Below are positions 25,596 to 34,392 of a stretch of DNA of 64,000 bases, piece after piece. Source of the DNA: Holophagales bacterium (GTDB lineage Bacteria; Acidobacteriota; Thermoanaerobaculia; Multivoradales; Multivoraceae). Position 1 is the stretch's first letter. Each line of letters starts with the position of its first letter. The stretch covers positions 77,111-141,110 of the forward strand of contig VXVC01000003.1 of NCBI GenBank assembly GCA_009836625.1, read 5' to 3'. The translations under genes and the position numbers were made by a program. The notes below the pieces were generated by a model. That model saw only the letters and a program-made list of their open reading frames with translations. It had not been told where the DNA came from and made no database searches.

Positions 25596-26042
25596 ATGAA
25601 GGGCCTGGAGACCGTCATCCTGTCGTCCAGCCTGGCGGCGTGGTCGGTCGGCATCCTGGCCCAGATCGGGATTCTGCATTGGAACCTGACGTTCGAACTG
25701 GAGCTCTACCCGCTCTACATCCTGGCCGCGTTTACCGGCTGGTTCTTCGGCAACGTCTACGTCCACCGCTCGGGCCGCGAGCGTCGCTTCGCGGGCCGGG
25801 CTCTGGACGAGGTCATTCTCCAGGTGGCTCGCACCCGGCTCCTGTTCGTGCTCTACCTGTTCGGGCCGCCCGGCTGGCTGTACCTGATTCGTTCCATGGC
25901 CCGGCGGGAACAGCTCGAGGAAATGCCGCTGGTTCCGATCCTCACCTTCGGGGTGTACGCAGCTCTGTTCGCGGTGCCCGTTCTGCTGCGGGGCACCGCC
26001 GCGCCGCGCCGGAAACTCGAACTCGGACGACGTGACGACTGA
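25596..26042 (+). CDS. Integral membrane protein of unknown function
   Basis: The 148-residue protein is not recognised. It has about four hydrophobic segments (roughly 8-27, 38-55, 80-98 and 112-132), with a charged loop HRSGRERRFAGRALDE between the second and third. It lies 15 bases after gcvH and its stop is inside the start of larE, so it appears to belong to the same transcript. No motif suggests a substrate. Confidence 0.75.
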   Translation: MKGLETVILSSSLAAWSVGILAQIGILHWNLTFELELYPLYILAAFTGWFFGNVYVHRSGRERRFAGRALDEVILQVARTRLLFVLYLFGPPGWLYLIRSMARREQLEEMPLVPILTFGVYAALFAVPVLLRGTAAPRRKLELGRRDD

Positions 26043-26826
26043 GATGCTTGTCCCGGCGCTCGAAGACGACCTGAGGAGCCGCGGCCCGGTGCTGGTCGCC
26101 TTCTCGGGCGGCGTCGACTCGGGGCTGGTGGCCGCCCTGGCCCGACGCGCTCTGGGCGGCCGGGCGCTGGCGGTGACGGCGGCGGCCGAGACTCTTGCCG
26201 GTTCGGAACTGGACCAGGCCCGCCGGCTGGCGGCCGAGATCGGCATCCGCCACGAGGTCGTGACCTATAGCGAACTCGACGAGCCCGAGTTCCGGGCCAA
26301 TCCGCGCCACCGCTGTTACGTGTGTCAGGGATTACGCATGGACCGCATGCTGGAGTTCGCGAGATCCGGGGGCTTCGCCACGGTCTGCGACGGGACGAAC
26401 GCCTCGGATCCGGGGCCTGACCGCCCCGGTCTGCGGGCCGTGCGCGAGCGAGGCGTCTACAGTCCGCTGCTGGAGCACGGCGTGACCAAGGCGGATGCCC
26501 GCCGGCTGGCGCGGGCGCTTGGCCTCACAGTCTGGGACCGGCCGGCGAACGCCTGCCTGTCTTCGCGGATACCTCACGGCCAGCTCGTCACGCTGCCCAA
26601 GCTCCGACGCATCGAGGACGCCGAAGCGGAGCTCCAGAGGCGGGGCTTCCGCGTCCTCAGAGTGCGTCACGACGGCTCCTCCGCGCGGGTCGAGGTGGGG
26701 AAGGGCGAACTGCCGGCGGCAGAAAGCCAGTGGAGCGAGATCGAGGCGCGTCTGCTCGAGCTCGGTTTCGAGGGAGCGGCGCTCGACCCGCGCGGCTATC
26801 GAACCGGCGGCGCGGACGCCGCCTGA
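26032..26826 (+). CDS. larE: LarE, ATP-dependent sulfur transferase for the nickel-pincer cofactor
   Basis: LarE activates and thiolates the pyridinium precursor of the nickel-pincer nucleotide of lactate racemase-type enzymes. The 264-residue protein has the PP-loop SGGVDS at 25-30, the RCYVCQ pair (Cys95 and Cys98) and ACLSSRIPHG with Cys175. Three cysteines in this pattern fit the cluster-using LarE type rather than the single-cysteine sacrificial type, an inference from family knowledge. The GTG start overlaps the upstream gene; ATG 26044 is an alternative. larB follows 11 bases later. Confidence 0.93.
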   Translation: MTTEMLVPALEDDLRSRGPVLVAFSGGVDSGLVAALARRALGGRALAVTAAAETLAGSELDQARRLAAEIGIRHEVVTYSELDEPEFRANPRHRCYVCQGLRMDRMLEFARSGGFATVCDGTNASDPGPDRPGLRAVRERGVYSPLLEHGVTKADARRLARALGLTVWDRPANACLSSRIPHGQLVTLPKLRRIEDAEAELQRRGFRVLRVRHDGSSARVEVGKGELPAAESQWSEIEARLLELGFEGAALDPRGYRTGGADAA

Positions 26827-26837
26827 GCGGCGTCGCG

Positions 26838-27596
26838 ATGGAGCGGGAGCGACTCCTCGAGCTGCTGCGGGGTGTAGCCGCCGGCGACGTTTCGCCGGAG
26901 GAGGCGCACGAACGGGTGGCGCGTCTGCCTTACCTGGACCTGGGGGCGGCCAGGCTCGACCTCGATCGGGAACTCCGGACCGGCCTGCCCGAGGTCGTCT
27001 TCGCTCAGGGCAAGAGCGACGACGAACTGGTTCGGATCGTTGAAGCGATGGTGACGGACTCGGGCCGCGTACTGGTCACCCGGGTGGAGGCGGCGGCGGC
27101 CGAAGTGCTGAGCGCCGCGATCCCTGACGGCCGCTTCGAGCCGCGCGCGCGGATCTGGAGCGCCGGCCGCTTCGGGCCGCCGTCCGGACGACGGGTCTCG
27201 GTCTTGAGCGCCGGCACGTCGGACTTTCCGGTGGCGGAGGAGGCCGCGTCGTGCAGCGAGTGGCTGGGGCACGAAGTCGAGCGGATCCGGGATGTCGGCG
27301 TCGCCGGAATCCAGCGCGCGCTCGATTCGATCGATTCGCTCCGCCGGGCCGATGTCGCCATCGTCGTGGCCGGAATGGACGGCGCCCTGCCGACGGTGGT
27401 CGCCGGCCTGGTGCCCTGTCCGGTGGTCGCGGTGCCGACCAGCGTCGGCTATGGCGCGAGCTTCGAGGGGATCGGGCCGCTGTTGACCATGCTCACGGCC
27501 TGCGCCCCGGGCGTCGCCGTCGTCAACATCGACAACGGTTTCGGCGCGGCGGCGCTGGCTCACCGCATCCTGTCCAGAAGCATCGCGTCGCCGTAG
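26838..27596 (+). CDS. larB: LarB, pyridinium-3,5-biscarboxylate mononucleotide synthase
   Basis: LarB carboxylates nicotinic acid adenine dinucleotide and cleaves AMP, the first step of nickel-pincer cofactor synthesis. The 252-residue protein has the PurE-like core: SAGTSDFPVAEEAA, AGMDGALPTVVAGLV, PTSVGYGASFEG and the terminal NIDNGFGAAALAHRI. I chose ATG 26838. Its last 37 bases overlap the 3' end of convergent queA, so both strands code there. larC and a larA-type racemase are not in the window. Confidence 0.94.
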   Translation: MERERLLELLRGVAAGDVSPEEAHERVARLPYLDLGAARLDLDRELRTGLPEVVFAQGKSDDELVRIVEAMVTDSGRVLVTRVEAAAAEVLSAAIPDGRFEPRARIWSAGRFGPPSGRRVSVLSAGTSDFPVAEEAASCSEWLGHEVERIRDVGVAGIQRALDSIDSLRRADVAIVVAGMDGALPTVVAGLVPCPVVAVPTSVGYGASFEGIGPLLTMLTACAPGVAVVNIDNGFGAAALAHRILSRSIASP

Positions 27597-28588
27597 GAGT
27601 AGAAGCGAAAGCCGCTCCTGATCGCCTGGCGGTAGGCGTCGAGGGTGCGGCGACGGCCCGCGAACGCGCAGACCAGCATGAGCAGGGTGGAGCGGGGCAG
27701 GTGGAAGTTCGTGATCAACCGGTCGACGACGCGGAACTCGTAGCCCGGACGGATGTAGAGCCCGGTCCGGCCGGCGCCGGCGGCGACCAGTCCGTCCGTC
27801 GACGCCGCGGTCTCGAGAGTGCGGACGACGGTCGTTCCGACGGCCACCACCCGGCGCCCGCTTCGGCGGGCGGCGGCGACCGCCCCGGCGGTTGCCTGCG
27901 GGATCTCGAAGCGCTCGGAGTCCATGACGTGCGCTTCCGGGTTCTCCGCCTTGACCGGCCGGAAGGTGCCCGGCCCGACGTGCAGGGTGACGCTCGCCCG
28001 CCGGACCCCCCGCCGTTCGAGCGCCTCGAGGAGCGCGGGTGTGAAGTGGAGGCCGGCCGTTGGCGCCGCGACCGCGCCCGGCCGCGCGGCGTAGATCGTC
28101 TGGTAGCGCTCCTGGTCCCGCGGCTCGACCGGCCGGTCGATGTACGGCGGCAGGGGCGTCTCGCCGATCTCCTGGAGGAGCGGCTCGATCGACTGCTCGA
28201 AGGTCAGCCGGAAACGCCCGTCCGCGCGTTCGTCGACCGTGGCCGCCGGGCCGCCCTCGACCGCCAGCGGCGCGCCCGGGGAAAGGCGGCGGCCGGGCCG
28301 AAGCAGGCACCACCAGGAAGCGGAGCCTTCGCGCTCCACTAGCAGGATCTCCACCTGGCCGCCGGTCGGCCGCCGGGCCCGCAGCCGGGCCGGGATGACC
28401 CGGGTGTCGTTGACGACGAGCAGGTCGCCGGGATCGAGCAGGTCCGGCAGGTCGGCGAAGCGCCGTTCCTGGGTGGTCCGGCCGAGCACCAGCAGGCGGC
28501 TCTCGCCGCGTTCGCCGGGGTGCTGGGCGATCGCCTCCGGAGGCAGGTGGTAGTCGAAGTCCGAGGTCCTGAGCTTGCCGCCGGTCAT
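27560..28588 (-). CDS. queA: S-adenosylmethionine:tRNA ribosyltransferase-isomerase QueA
   Basis: QueA makes epoxyqueuosine in tRNA from the preQ1 base and SAM. The 342-residue protein shows FDYHLPPEAIAQHP, GDLLVVNDTRVIPARL, AAPTAGLHFTP, VGPGTFRPV and TNFHLPRSTLLMLV, all family hallmarks. The ATG at 28588 overlaps the stop of the upstream permease (ATGA), which ties it to the ABC-importer transcript. Its C-terminus overlaps larB by 37 bases on the opposite strand. Confidence 0.96.
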   Translation of the reverse strand: MTGGKLRTSDFDYHLPPEAIAQHPGERGESRLLVLGRTTQERRFADLPDLLDPGDLLVVNDTRVIPARLRARRPTGGQVEILLVEREGSASWWCLLRPGRRLSPGAPLAVEGGPAATVDERADGRFRLTFEQSIEPLLQEIGETPLPPYIDRPVEPRDQERYQTIYAARPGAVAAPTAGLHFTPALLEALERRGVRRASVTLHVGPGTFRPVKAENPEAHVMDSERFEIPQATAGAVAAARRSGRRVVAVGTTVVRTLETAASTDGLVAAGAGRTGLYIRPGYEFRVVDRLITNFHLPRSTLLMLVCAFAGRRRTLDAYRQAIRSGFRFYSYGDAMLLDRMR

Positions 28589-29622
28589 GCCTCGCCTAGC
28601 CATGTACGGATCGCCCACGGCGAGCGCCGGCGAACGGGGCCGCCGGCCCGTAAGCCCGCGAGGCGGTCGCTCAGGCCGTCGGCGAGCAGGCTCGAGCCGA
28701 GCACGGCGGCGGCGACCATCAGGCCGGGGAAGGCCGCGATCCACCATGCCGTGGTCAGGTGACTCTGTCCGTCGGCGATCATCGAGCCCCAGCTCGGCTG
28801 GGGCGGCTGCACGCCGAGGCCCAGGAAGGAGAGCGCCGACTCGACCAGGATGCAGGCCCCCACCCGTAGGCTGGCGTCGACCAGCAGGGGCGTCGTCGCG
28901 TTCGGCAGCAGATGACGGACGAGGACACCGGCCGGTGAGCGCCCGGCGGCGGCGGCGGCGAGGGCGAACCGTTCCTGCTTCAGCCTCAGCAGTTCGGCCC
29001 GGACCAGGCGCGCGAGGCCCATCCAGCCGGTGCCGCCGATCAGCAGCACGAGGAGCGTCGTGTCGGGCCGGTAGAGCGCCGCCAGCAGGAGCACCAGGGC
29101 CAGGTGGGGGAAGCAGAGGAGGCCGTCCACCGTCCGCATCAGCGCCTGGTCGACGAAACGGCCGCCGATCGCGGCGCAGGAGCCGACCAGCGTGCCCGCG
29201 GTCAGTGCGAGGCAGGCGGCGAGCAGGCCTATGGTTAAGGACACGCGCGAGCCGTGGAGCAGGCGCGAGAGGATGTCGCGACCCAGGGCGTCGCTGCCCA
29301 GCCAGTTCCTCCGCCGCTCGGCGATGCCCTCCTCGCGGTAGTTGGTTACGGAACCGAGCGGGAGGCGAAGCGAGCCCGAGCGCCGCTCGAGGACCAGGTC
29401 GTTGCCGTCGACCGTCACCCGTTCCGCCAGCAGCGGCTCGCCGTCGAGCGTGCGGACGACGAGAAGGGAGGACAGGGGCGGCCGCCGGCTCGATTCGGAG
29501 GCGTCGAGCTGCTCCGCCGGATCGAATGGGGCCAGCAGGGGGGCGGCCGCGGCGAGCAAGGCCAGCAGGCCGAGGATCCCGATTCCCGTCCGGGCCGGTG
29601 CTGGCAGCGAAGACCGGCTCAT
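28585..29622 (-). CDS. ABC importer permease, OppC/DppC type
   Basis: The 345-residue membrane protein has an N-terminal span (about 13-33), an extracytoplasmic insert, and a C-terminal binding-protein-dependent transport domain beginning near NWLGSDALGRDILSRLL, a phrase typical of DppC/OppC. A coupling region AAAAAGRSPAGVLVRHLLPN would contact an ATPase. It overlaps the upstream permease by four bases and queA by four. No ATPase genes are adjacent, so it must share subunits encoded elsewhere. Confidence 0.9.
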   Translation of the reverse strand: MSRSSLPAPARTGIGILGLLALLAAAAPLLAPFDPAEQLDASESSRRPPLSSLLVVRTLDGEPLLAERVTVDGNDLVLERRSGSLRLPLGSVTNYREEGIAERRRNWLGSDALGRDILSRLLHGSRVSLTIGLLAACLALTAGTLVGSCAAIGGRFVDQALMRTVDGLLCFPHLALVLLLAALYRPDTTLLVLLIGGTGWMGLARLVRAELLRLKQERFALAAAAAGRSPAGVLVRHLLPNATTPLLVDASLRVGACILVESALSFLGLGVQPPQPSWGSMIADGQSHLTTAWWIAAFPGLMVAAAVLGSSLLADGLSDRLAGLRAGGPVRRRSPWAIRTWLGEA

Positions 29623-30584
29623 TCCACGCTGATCCTCGGGTCCAGGCGGGTGAGGAGGAGATCCGCGGCGAGCGACGCGGCGATGACCAGGCCGGCGCCG
29701 TAGGCGGTGGCCGCGAGGACCACGGGAATGTCACCCGACTGGATCGCCAGGAGTGTCGCGGTGCCGAGGCCGGGCCAGGCGAAGACGACTTCGGCCACCA
29801 CGGCGCCGGAAAGCAGGAGCGGAGCCGATACAGAGGCGAGCTGAAGCAGGCGCGGAGCGGCGTGGGCCAAGCCGTGGACGAGCAGGATCCGTGTCTCGGA
29901 CAGGCCGCGGGCCCGGGCCGCGCGACCGGCTTCAGTGGCCTGGAACTCGATCAGCGAACTCCGGGTGTAGCGGGCGATGTCGCCGGCCATCGACAGGCCG
30001 AGGACCAGGGCCGGAAGCCACAGGTGCGCCAGCACGTCGAGAGCGGCGGCTACCGGCCCGAGTTCAAAGGCAGCGGCGGAGGTCATGCCGCCGGCCGGCG
30101 CCAGCCCCAGGCCCACCGCCACCACCAGGACCGCCATCAGACCGACCCAGAATGTCGGCAGGGCATAGACGACCAGGCTGGCGACGCGCACGCTCAGGTC
30201 GAGCCGCGAGTTCGGGCGGCAGGCCGCGAGCAGCCCCAGGCCGATCCCGAGCAGGTACTGGGCGAGCAGGGCCGCGCCGGCCAGCAGGAGGGTGGGCGGC
30301 AGGGCATCGAACAGAAGCTCCGCCACGGGCTGACCGGTCCGGTAGGACTGTCCCCAGTCCCAGTGCAGGACAACCGCTCCCAGCCAGCGGACGTACTGCA
30401 CGGGAAGGGGCTGGTCGAGCCCGTAGAGCGCGCGCAGCCGCTCCGCCTGCTCCGGCGGAATCCGCGGGTCGGTCGGCGCCATCGGATCGCCGGGGGCCAG
30501 CGCCACGACGGCGAAGGCCAGAGTCAGGACGATCAGGAGGAGGATCGCCGCGGCCAGGAGGCGGCGCAGGACGAAGCGAATCAC
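29619..30584 (-). CDS. ABC importer permease, OppB/DppB type
   Basis: The 321-residue protein begins with MIRFVLRRLLAAAILLL, as DppB-type permeases do, followed by ALAPGDPM, YGLDQPLPVQYVRWL and about six membrane spans. The coupling region reads EAGRAARARGLSETRILLVHGL and the C-terminus includes VVAEVVFAWPGLGTATLLAI. It follows the substrate-binding protein gene by 16 bases. Substrate specificity (peptides, opines or sugars) cannot be judged. Confidence 0.92.
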   Translation of the reverse strand: MIRFVLRRLLAAAILLLIVLTLAFAVVALAPGDPMAPTDPRIPPEQAERLRALYGLDQPLPVQYVRWLGAVVLHWDWGQSYRTGQPVAELLFDALPPTLLLAGAALLAQYLLGIGLGLLAACRPNSRLDLSVRVASLVVYALPTFWVGLMAVLVVAVGLGLAPAGGMTSAAAFELGPVAAALDVLAHLWLPALVLGLSMAGDIARYTRSSLIEFQATEAGRAARARGLSETRILLVHGLAHAAPRLLQLASVSAPLLLSGAVVAEVVFAWPGLGTATLLAIQSGDIPVVLAATAYGAGLVIAASLAADLLLTRLDPRISVE

Positions 30585-30600
30585 CAGCGCGGTCGGAGGT

Positions 30601-32202
30601 TCAGCGCCACGCCCATTCCTGGAGGTTCGCGAGTGGGCTCAGCGCGTTCGGCTCCACCGACTCGAGTTCCTCGTTGAAGGCCGCCAGGGTCAGCGGTTCC
30701 CACAGCACCAGGATCGGTTGATCGTCGTGCAGGATGCGCTGCAGTCGGTGGAGGTCTTCCAGGCCGGCCGAAGGGTCGAGCCGGGTGGCGAAGCTGTCGA
30801 GCAGCCGGTCGAGCTCGGGGTTGGCATAGGCGGCATAGTTGTCACCGCCGGGGATCGACCGGCTGTGGAAGGCGTAGCGGAGGTCGAGGCTGGTGTCGAT
30901 CGCGAAGGCGGAGGCCGCGGCGTCGAAGTCCTTGTCGCGCATGCGCTGAATCAGCGCGCCGGGTTCGACGCGACGCGGCTGGGCGTCGATGCCGATCGCG
31001 CGGAGGTCGGCCTGGATCATCTGCATCGCGTCCCATCGGGCAGGCGCGCCGGCGAAGGTCGCAAGCTCGAACCGGAACGGCACGCCGTCGCGCTCGAGGA
31101 TGCCGTCTCCGTCGCCATCGGTCCAGCCGGCGGCGGCGAGCAAGTCGCGGGCGGCGCGCGGGTCGTGGGGCCAGGGTTCAAGCCCGGCGTCGTGGGCCCA
31201 GACGCTCGAGATGATGGGACTGTTGCCGACCTCGGCGTAGCCGTGCCAGATGGTGTCGACCATCGCCTGCCGGTCGATCGCCATGGCCAGGGCTCGACGG
31301 GTCTCCGCGTCCTGGAACCAGGGCCTTCGCGTGTTCCATGACACGAACGTGAACTGGCGGTTGGAGTAGGCGATCAGACGGAGGCCGGGCTGGTTCGCGA
31401 TCCGCTGCGCATCGGTTGCGCCGAGCCCGGTGGCGACGTCGACTTCGCCCGCAAGAAGCAGGTTGGTGAGCGCGGCGCCATCGCTGGCCGTGCGCAGGAC
31501 GACCCGTTCGAGGCGCGGGAGACCGTCTTCGAAGTAGTCCGGATTGCGGCCCAGCACGAGTTCCTGGCCGGGTGTCCGGTTCTCCAGCAGAAAGGGGCCG
31601 CCGGTGACCAGATGCTCGAAGAACCAGCCCGGGTCGCCGCGCCACTCGGCGAAAGGCCGCGGTTCCCAGGCGTGCTTCGGGAGGATGAGCCCGGTCGAGA
31701 CGTCGGCCAGGGCGGTGGGCCCGGCGGCGTCGAAGTGGAAGCGGACGGTCCCCGCGTCGACGACCTCGACATCGGTGATCGACTCCTTGTAGAGGGAGTA
31801 GCTCCAGGGGATGTCCGGGTCGGTCTGAGCCAGCCAGCTAAAGCGGACATCCTCGGCCGTCACCGGTTCGCCGTCGCTCCATCGCGCGTCCTGACGCAGC
31901 CGCACGGTGAGTTGCAGGCGATCCTCGGAGAACTCCCAGTCGGTCGCCAGGCCGGGCGCCCAGGTCGGGGGACCGTCGCGGAAGTCCGGTTGTTCCGCCA
32001 TCAGCGGCAGGAAGAACTGGTTGCTGATCGCGCTGTACGAGAGTGTCGAGGGTCCGATCAGCTCGTTTGGCGTCGGATACTCGAAGCGCATGCCGACGGT
32101 GAGGCGCGTCCTGTCGGGCGGGGTGTCCGAAGCGCAGCCCCAAGTGAGAATGGCGGCTAGTCCGGCCGCCGCCAGGAGCCGCATCGCAACCACGGGAATC
32201 AT
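30601..32202 (-). CDS. ABC importer substrate-binding protein, family 5
   Basis: A 533-residue extracytoplasmic binding protein. It has a hydrophobic leader ending in ILTWGC, a possible but imperfect lipobox, and typical family-5 segments such as RQDARWSDGEPVTAEDVRFSW and RRALAMAIDRQAMVDTIW. It is the first gene of SBP-oppB-oppC-queA. The ATG at 32202 is only 26 bases from the divergent kinase start; ATG 32184 (MRLLAAAG) is an alternative and would lengthen that gap. Neither has a clear ribosome binding site. Confidence 0.9.
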   Translation of the reverse strand: MIPVVAMRLLAAAGLAAILTWGCASDTPPDRTRLTVGMRFEYPTPNELIGPSTLSYSAISNQFFLPLMAEQPDFRDGPPTWAPGLATDWEFSEDRLQLTVRLRQDARWSDGEPVTAEDVRFSWLAQTDPDIPWSYSLYKESITDVEVVDAGTVRFHFDAAGPTALADVSTGLILPKHAWEPRPFAEWRGDPGWFFEHLVTGGPFLLENRTPGQELVLGRNPDYFEDGLPRLERVVLRTASDGAALTNLLLAGEVDVATGLGATDAQRIANQPGLRLIAYSNRQFTFVSWNTRRPWFQDAETRRALAMAIDRQAMVDTIWHGYAEVGNSPIISSVWAHDAGLEPWPHDPRAARDLLAAAGWTDGDGDGILERDGVPFRFELATFAGAPARWDAMQMIQADLRAIGIDAQPRRVEPGALIQRMRDKDFDAAASAFAIDTSLDLRYAFHSRSIPGGDNYAAYANPELDRLLDSFATRLDPSAGLEDLHRLQRILHDDQPILVLWEPLTLAAFNEELESVEPNALSPLANLQEWAWR

Positions 32203-32228
32203 CGTACACCGCGGCTGTCTTGTAGCGT

Positions 32229-33608
32229 TTGAGCGTGTGGGATTGGATCGGCACGGACGGAGGTCAACGGCGCCGGCGCGCCTGGGCGGCGGTTCTCGGT
32301 GCTTTCGTGCTCGCCGATCTCGCCCTGTTCGGCTGGCTGATCTTCCGGTCGCTGTCGGAGCGGGAGGTGAACCGGGTGGTGCTCGAGGCGCGAACGGAGG
32401 CCGAGGAGCTCGCCGAGCGAATCGCCGGCCGGGTGGAGAGCACCGGCCGCGACCTCTACACGGCGATGGCAACCGAATCGGAGACGCGCCGCTACATCGA
32501 CTCGGTGCTGGTGCAGCGCGACATCGTCGAGACGGTCGAGGTCTTCGACAGCGAGGGTCACCTCGTGTTCCGCAACCGCCGCGCCGAGACCCGCACCGAC
32601 GGTGACGGCCCCCCGAACCTGGAGTCGCCGTCGCTGGTCGCGGAGACGGTGACCAACCAGGTGCCCTACGAGACGGTGACGGTGCCGGTCGGCACGGTCG
32701 GCACTTTCCAGATCGGGATCTCGCGCTCCGAGTTGCAGCAGCGGCTGGCGACCCTGCGCCTGGAGTTGCTGCGCCAGACCGCGATCGTCGCGGTTCTGAC
32801 CATGGCGCTGTTCGTGGCCGGCTACCTGCTCTACAGCCGGCTCTCGCGGCGGACCGCCCTGGCCGAGCGTCAGGCGCAGGAGGCGGAGCAGATGGCCTAC
32901 GTCGGCACCCTCGCTTCCGGTCTTGCCCACGAGATCCGCAGTCCCCTGAACTCCTTGAACCTGAACATGCAGATGCTCCAGGAAGAGATGCCGGCAGGCT
33001 CCTCGGAGCGGCTGGTCGCGATCACGCGTTCCGAAGTTGGTCGCCTGGAGCGCCTGGTGTCCGACTTCCTTAGCTATGCGCGTCCGGACGAGCTGAAGCT
33101 CGAGCAGACGACCGCGTCCGAACTCCTGTGCCACGGCGCCGAGGTGGTGGCCGGCAAGCTTCATTCCGCCGGCATTCCGGTGGAGATCGACGATCGCAGC
33201 GGCGGCGTCCTCTTCCATGTAGACCGCGAGCAGATGAACCAGCTGCTGCTCAACCTGATCGACAACGCGGTGGCGGCGATGGGCGACTGCGACCGTCCCA
33301 GTCTCCGGCTCGAAGCGGAAGCCCGGCCGGGGTCGGTCGTGCTTGCGGTTGGCGACAACGGGCCGGGGGTCGATCCCGCGGATCGGGAGCGGGTGTTCGA
33401 CCTGTTCCACTCGGGGCGTCGCGGCGGCACGGGCCTGGGGCTCGCGATCGTCCGCCGCATCGCGGCCACCCACGGCGGGGAGGCCCGGGTGAGGCAGGGC
33501 GGGGGCGCCGGCGCGACCTTCGAGGTTGAGTTGCCGCTGTCGCTCGGCCAGGCGAGGCCGGCCAGGCGGCGGGCGGAACACGAAGCGCCTGGCCCCTCCG
33601 ACCATTGA
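32229..33608 (+). CDS. Membrane sensor histidine kinase (orphan)
   Basis: The 459-residue protein has a membrane span at about 20-40, an extracytoplasmic sensor region of about 140 residues, a second span near 183-200, and a kinase core. The acceptor histidine is in SGLAHEIRSPLNSL. The ATPase domain has NLIDNAVAAM, VGDNGPGVDP and GGTGLGLAIVRRI. No response regulator lies beside it. The start may be TTG 32229 or GTG 32235; both leave a very short gap to the divergent transporter gene, suggesting shared regulation. Confidence 0.9.
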   Translation: MSVWDWIGTDGGQRRRRAWAAVLGAFVLADLALFGWLIFRSLSEREVNRVVLEARTEAEELAERIAGRVESTGRDLYTAMATESETRRYIDSVLVQRDIVETVEVFDSEGHLVFRNRRAETRTDGDGPPNLESPSLVAETVTNQVPYETVTVPVGTVGTFQIGISRSELQQRLATLRLELLRQTAIVAVLTMALFVAGYLLYSRLSRRTALAERQAQEAEQMAYVGTLASGLAHEIRSPLNSLNLNMQMLQEEMPAGSSERLVAITRSEVGRLERLVSDFLSYARPDELKLEQTTASELLCHGAEVVAGKLHSAGIPVEIDDRSGGVLFHVDREQMNQLLLNLIDNAVAAMGDCDRPSLRLEAEARPGSVVLAVGDNGPGVDPADRERVFDLFHSGRRGGTGLGLAIVRRIAATHGGEARVRQGGGAGATFEVELPLSLGQARPARRRAEHEAPGPSDH

Positions 33609-33634
33609 CCCATTCGCTGGGTGGGTGCTACTGT
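33605..33634 (+). promoter_or_regulatory. Candidate sigma-70-type promoter for rplU
   Basis: TTGACC at 33605-33610 and TACTGT at 33629-33634 are separated by 18 bases. The -35 hexamer is good and the -10 is weak. It overlaps the last bases of the kinase gene and would give a leader of about 110 bases before rplU. Confidence 0.35.
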
Positions 33635-33636
33635 CG

Positions 33637-33691
33637 GCCGCCGAAAAGCCGCTGTGGCGGCGTAGCGCGGGTGCCGGACTCGTCCTCCGGC
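33637..33691 (+). promoter_or_regulatory. Structured leader upstream of rplU
   Basis: Two dyads follow each other in the untranslated leader: GCCGCC (33637-33642) with GGCGGC (33656-33661), and GCCGGA (33673-33678) with TCCGGC (33686-33691). Ribosomal protein operons often carry autoregulatory leader structures; whether this one binds L21 is unknown, and GC-rich DNA forms such hairpins easily. Confidence 0.3.
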
Positions 33692-33749
33692 AACGGAAGA
33701 TGACGATATGCGGCGCACGGAGCGAACGGCGCGCCGCTGAGAGAGAACG

Positions 33750-34079
33750 ATGTACGCAGTGATAGAGACCGGCGGCAAGCAGGTCCGGGTCGAAGAAGGC
33801 GATGTCGTCGACCTGGAACGCCTCGGCGGCGTCGAGGCCGGTTCGGAGGTGGTCTTCGACCGGGTGCTGATGATCGGTGGCGGCGAGGCCGAGCCCGAGG
33901 TGGGCGAGCCGGTCCTCGAGGGCGCCAGGGTGCGGGCACAGCTCGTGAGCGACCTGCGTGGCCCGAAGATCGTCGTATTCAAGTTCAAGCGCCGGAAGGG
34001 CTACCGCCGCCGCCGCGGACACCGGCAGGAGCTGCAGCGTTTCCGGATAGAAGCGATCGAACGAGCCGGCGGGGCGTAG
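33750..34079 (+). CDS. rplU: 50S ribosomal protein L21
   Basis: A 109-residue L21: [17 protein letters not shown] at the start, [10 protein letters not shown] in the middle, and the basic [17 protein letters not shown] stretch that contacts 23S rRNA. A GAGAGA site precedes the ATG. It leads the conserved rplU-rpmA-obgE block. Confidence 0.97.
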   Translation: MYAVIETGGKQVRVEEGDVVDLERLGGVEAGSEVVFDRVLMIGGGEAEPEVGEPVLEGARVRAQLVSDLRGPKIVVFKFKRRKGYRRRRGHRQELQRFRIEAIERAGGA

Positions 34080-34110
34080 CCGTTCGCCGGAGCAACGGAG
34101 GTCGAAAGAG

Positions 34111-34368
34111 ATGGCGCACAAGAAAGGCCAGGGCTCGAGCCGCAACGGCCGCGATTCGAACCCCAAGAATCTGGGCGTGAAGCGCTACGCGGGCGAGAGC
34201 GTGACCGGCGGCACGATCATCGTGCGCCAGCGGGGTACCCGCTTCTTTCCGGGCGAGAACGTGGGACGCGGCGGCGACGACACCCTCTTCGCGCGCGCGG
34301 ACGGCGTGGTCGAGTTCCGGAACCGCGGCCGGCGCGGCACGGTGGTCAACGTCCATCCGGCCGGCTGA
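34111..34368 (+). CDS. rpmA: 50S ribosomal protein L27
   Basis: An 85-residue L27 with the hallmark N-terminus [16 protein letters not shown], placed near the peptidyl-transferase centre, and [19 protein letters not shown]. The N-terminus needs no prior cleavage, unlike the extended form of Firmicutes. A GGAG site (about 34095) precedes it. Confidence 0.98.
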   Translation: MAHKKGQGSSRNGRDSNPKNLGVKRYAGESVTGGTIIVRQRGTRFFPGENVGRGGDDTLFARADGVVEFRNRGRRGTVVNVHPAG

Positions 34369-34392
34369 GCGTAGCGCCGCGGGGAGCGGCTC

